Shown here piece after piece: positions 12,001 through 12,251 of a stretch of 12,251 bases of DNA. The notes under the pieces were generated by a model. The model ran no database searches, was not told where the DNA came from, and saw only the letters and a program-made list of their open reading frames with translations. A program made the translations under genes and the position numbers. This stretch comes from Candidatus Cloacimonadota bacterium (GTDB taxonomy: Bacteria; Cloacimonadota; Cloacimonadia; Cloacimonadales; Cloacimonadaceae), in the NCBI GenBank assembly GCA_023228285.1, contig JALOBM010000059.1, forward strand, positions 1 to 12,251, written 5' to 3'. Within the stretch, counting starts at the first letter, position 1. Each line of letters opens with the position of its first letter.

Positions 12001-12117
12001 AAATGAGGCGTACTGTACGTCTCGAAGGCGAGAATAGCTGCGGGTATTACATACCGAGAAGCCCTCGCCAGAATCACCTTTATTTTAAGAATTACCAGTT
12101 TTAGGGTTTATTTGACT
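12001..12117. ncRNA. Possible structured RNA element with several stem-loops
   Basis: No coding frame is convincing. Three stems follow one another. First is GAGGCGTAC/GTACGTCTC (12005-12013 with 12015-12023, one G-T pair; the real loop is probably 5 bases). Next is GGCGAG/CTCGCC (12027-12032 with 12064-12069), enclosing GGTAT/ATACC (12043-12047 with 12051-12055). Beyond them, ACCTTTATTT (12076-12085) pairs with AAATAAAGGT (12124-12133), enclosing ACCAGT/ACTGGT (12094-12099 with 12115-12120). AATCACCT (12072-12079) can instead pair with AGGTGATT (12141-12148) in the first direct repeat, so two exclusive folds are possible. Strand and function are unknown; an RNA or a DNA-level control site are both possible. 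Confidence 0.4.
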
Positions 12118-12251
12118 GGTGTTAAATAAAGGTCGTTCCCAGGTGATTACAGTACTCGGCTCTTTATCGTCCGGGGTGTTGAATAGCAGTCGTTCCCAGG
12201 TGATTACAGCATGCGAGCCAGCTTTGTTAGCGTGGTTGTCGGTGTTGAATA
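12118..12251. repeat. Direct-repeat array, continuing past right edge
   Basis: Two 35-base copies at 12118-12152 and 12175-12209 differ at four places (7, 12, 13, 14). The last 21 bases, beginning GTCGTTCCCAGG and ending GATTACAG, are identical. A third copy begins at 12241 and is cut by the window edge after 11 matching bases. Unique spacers are 22 bases (12153-12174) and 31 bases (12210-12240). A degenerate partial match (GAATAGC at 12032-12038, ATTACA at 12046-12051) occurs upstream. Possible identities are a replication iteron set, a set of repeated control sites, structured RNA units, or the end of a CRISPR-like array with a decayed first repeat. The unequal spacers and lack of cas genes here argue against calling it CRISPR. 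Confidence 0.7.

Noticed and set aside
12118..12251. Firm CRISPR array call
   Set aside because: Only two complete repeats are visible, the spacers differ in length by 9 bases, the first repeat differs at four places, and no cas gene is in the window. It is kept as a repeat array with CRISPR as one option.

Overview
The window looks like part of the accessory region of a large tailed-phage genome (or a prophage-like or plasmid element). It has tightly packed short genes, most of unknown function. They are arranged in strand-coherent blocks with ATGA, TAATG or short overlaps at most junctions. Many encode small zinc-ribbon proteins of the sort common in phages, mixed with an HNH nuclease, a macro domain, a DNA methyltransferase and a phosphoesterase. 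There are no rRNA, tRNA or housekeeping genes. The host cannot be named from the sequence; base composition is moderately AT-rich, and start sites often have GGAG- or GAGG-like ribosome binding sites, which fits a bacterial host.

Layout. (1) Bases 1-242, minus strand: the 5' part of a Trp/Arg-rich gene that runs off the left edge, divergent from the next block. (2) Bases 298-1541, plus strand: a protein of unknown N-terminus carrying a C-terminal two-helix ferritin-like domain of the encapsulated-ferritin type, then an overlapping small helical protein. (3) Bases 1542-1803: a G+C-richer, hairpin-rich gap, possibly a structured RNA. (4) Bases 1804-3694, plus strand: HNH endonuclease, macro-domain protein, a 51-residue two-helix membrane protein, a cysteine-rich zinc-ribbon protein and a small hypothetical. 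(5) Bases 3686-9949, minus strand: thirteen genes, mostly overlapping or touching. They include a DUF5662-type protein, two cysteine-rich zinc-binding proteins and two SAM-dependent methyltransferases; the rest are unassigned. An internal extended -10 promoter lies near 8221-8249. (6) Bases 9995-11930, plus strand: DNA methyltransferase, a DUF3268-type zinc-finger protein and a calcineurin-like metallophosphoesterase, all overlapping. (7) Bases 11931-12251: no gene; stem-loops followed by a direct-repeat array that continues past the right edge.

How the genes may work together (inference). The set reads as phage accessory functions. The DNA methyltransferase could protect phage DNA. The macro domain could remove or bind ADP-ribose marks placed by host defence. 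The HNH protein could be a homing-type nuclease. The phosphoesterase could act on nucleotides or nucleic acid ends. The most unusual items are the EncFtn-like domain fused to an unknown protein, a zinc-ribbon protein whose C-terminus looks like the beginning of a RecA/KaiC-type ATPase cut off at the P-loop, and the structured repeat region at the right edge.
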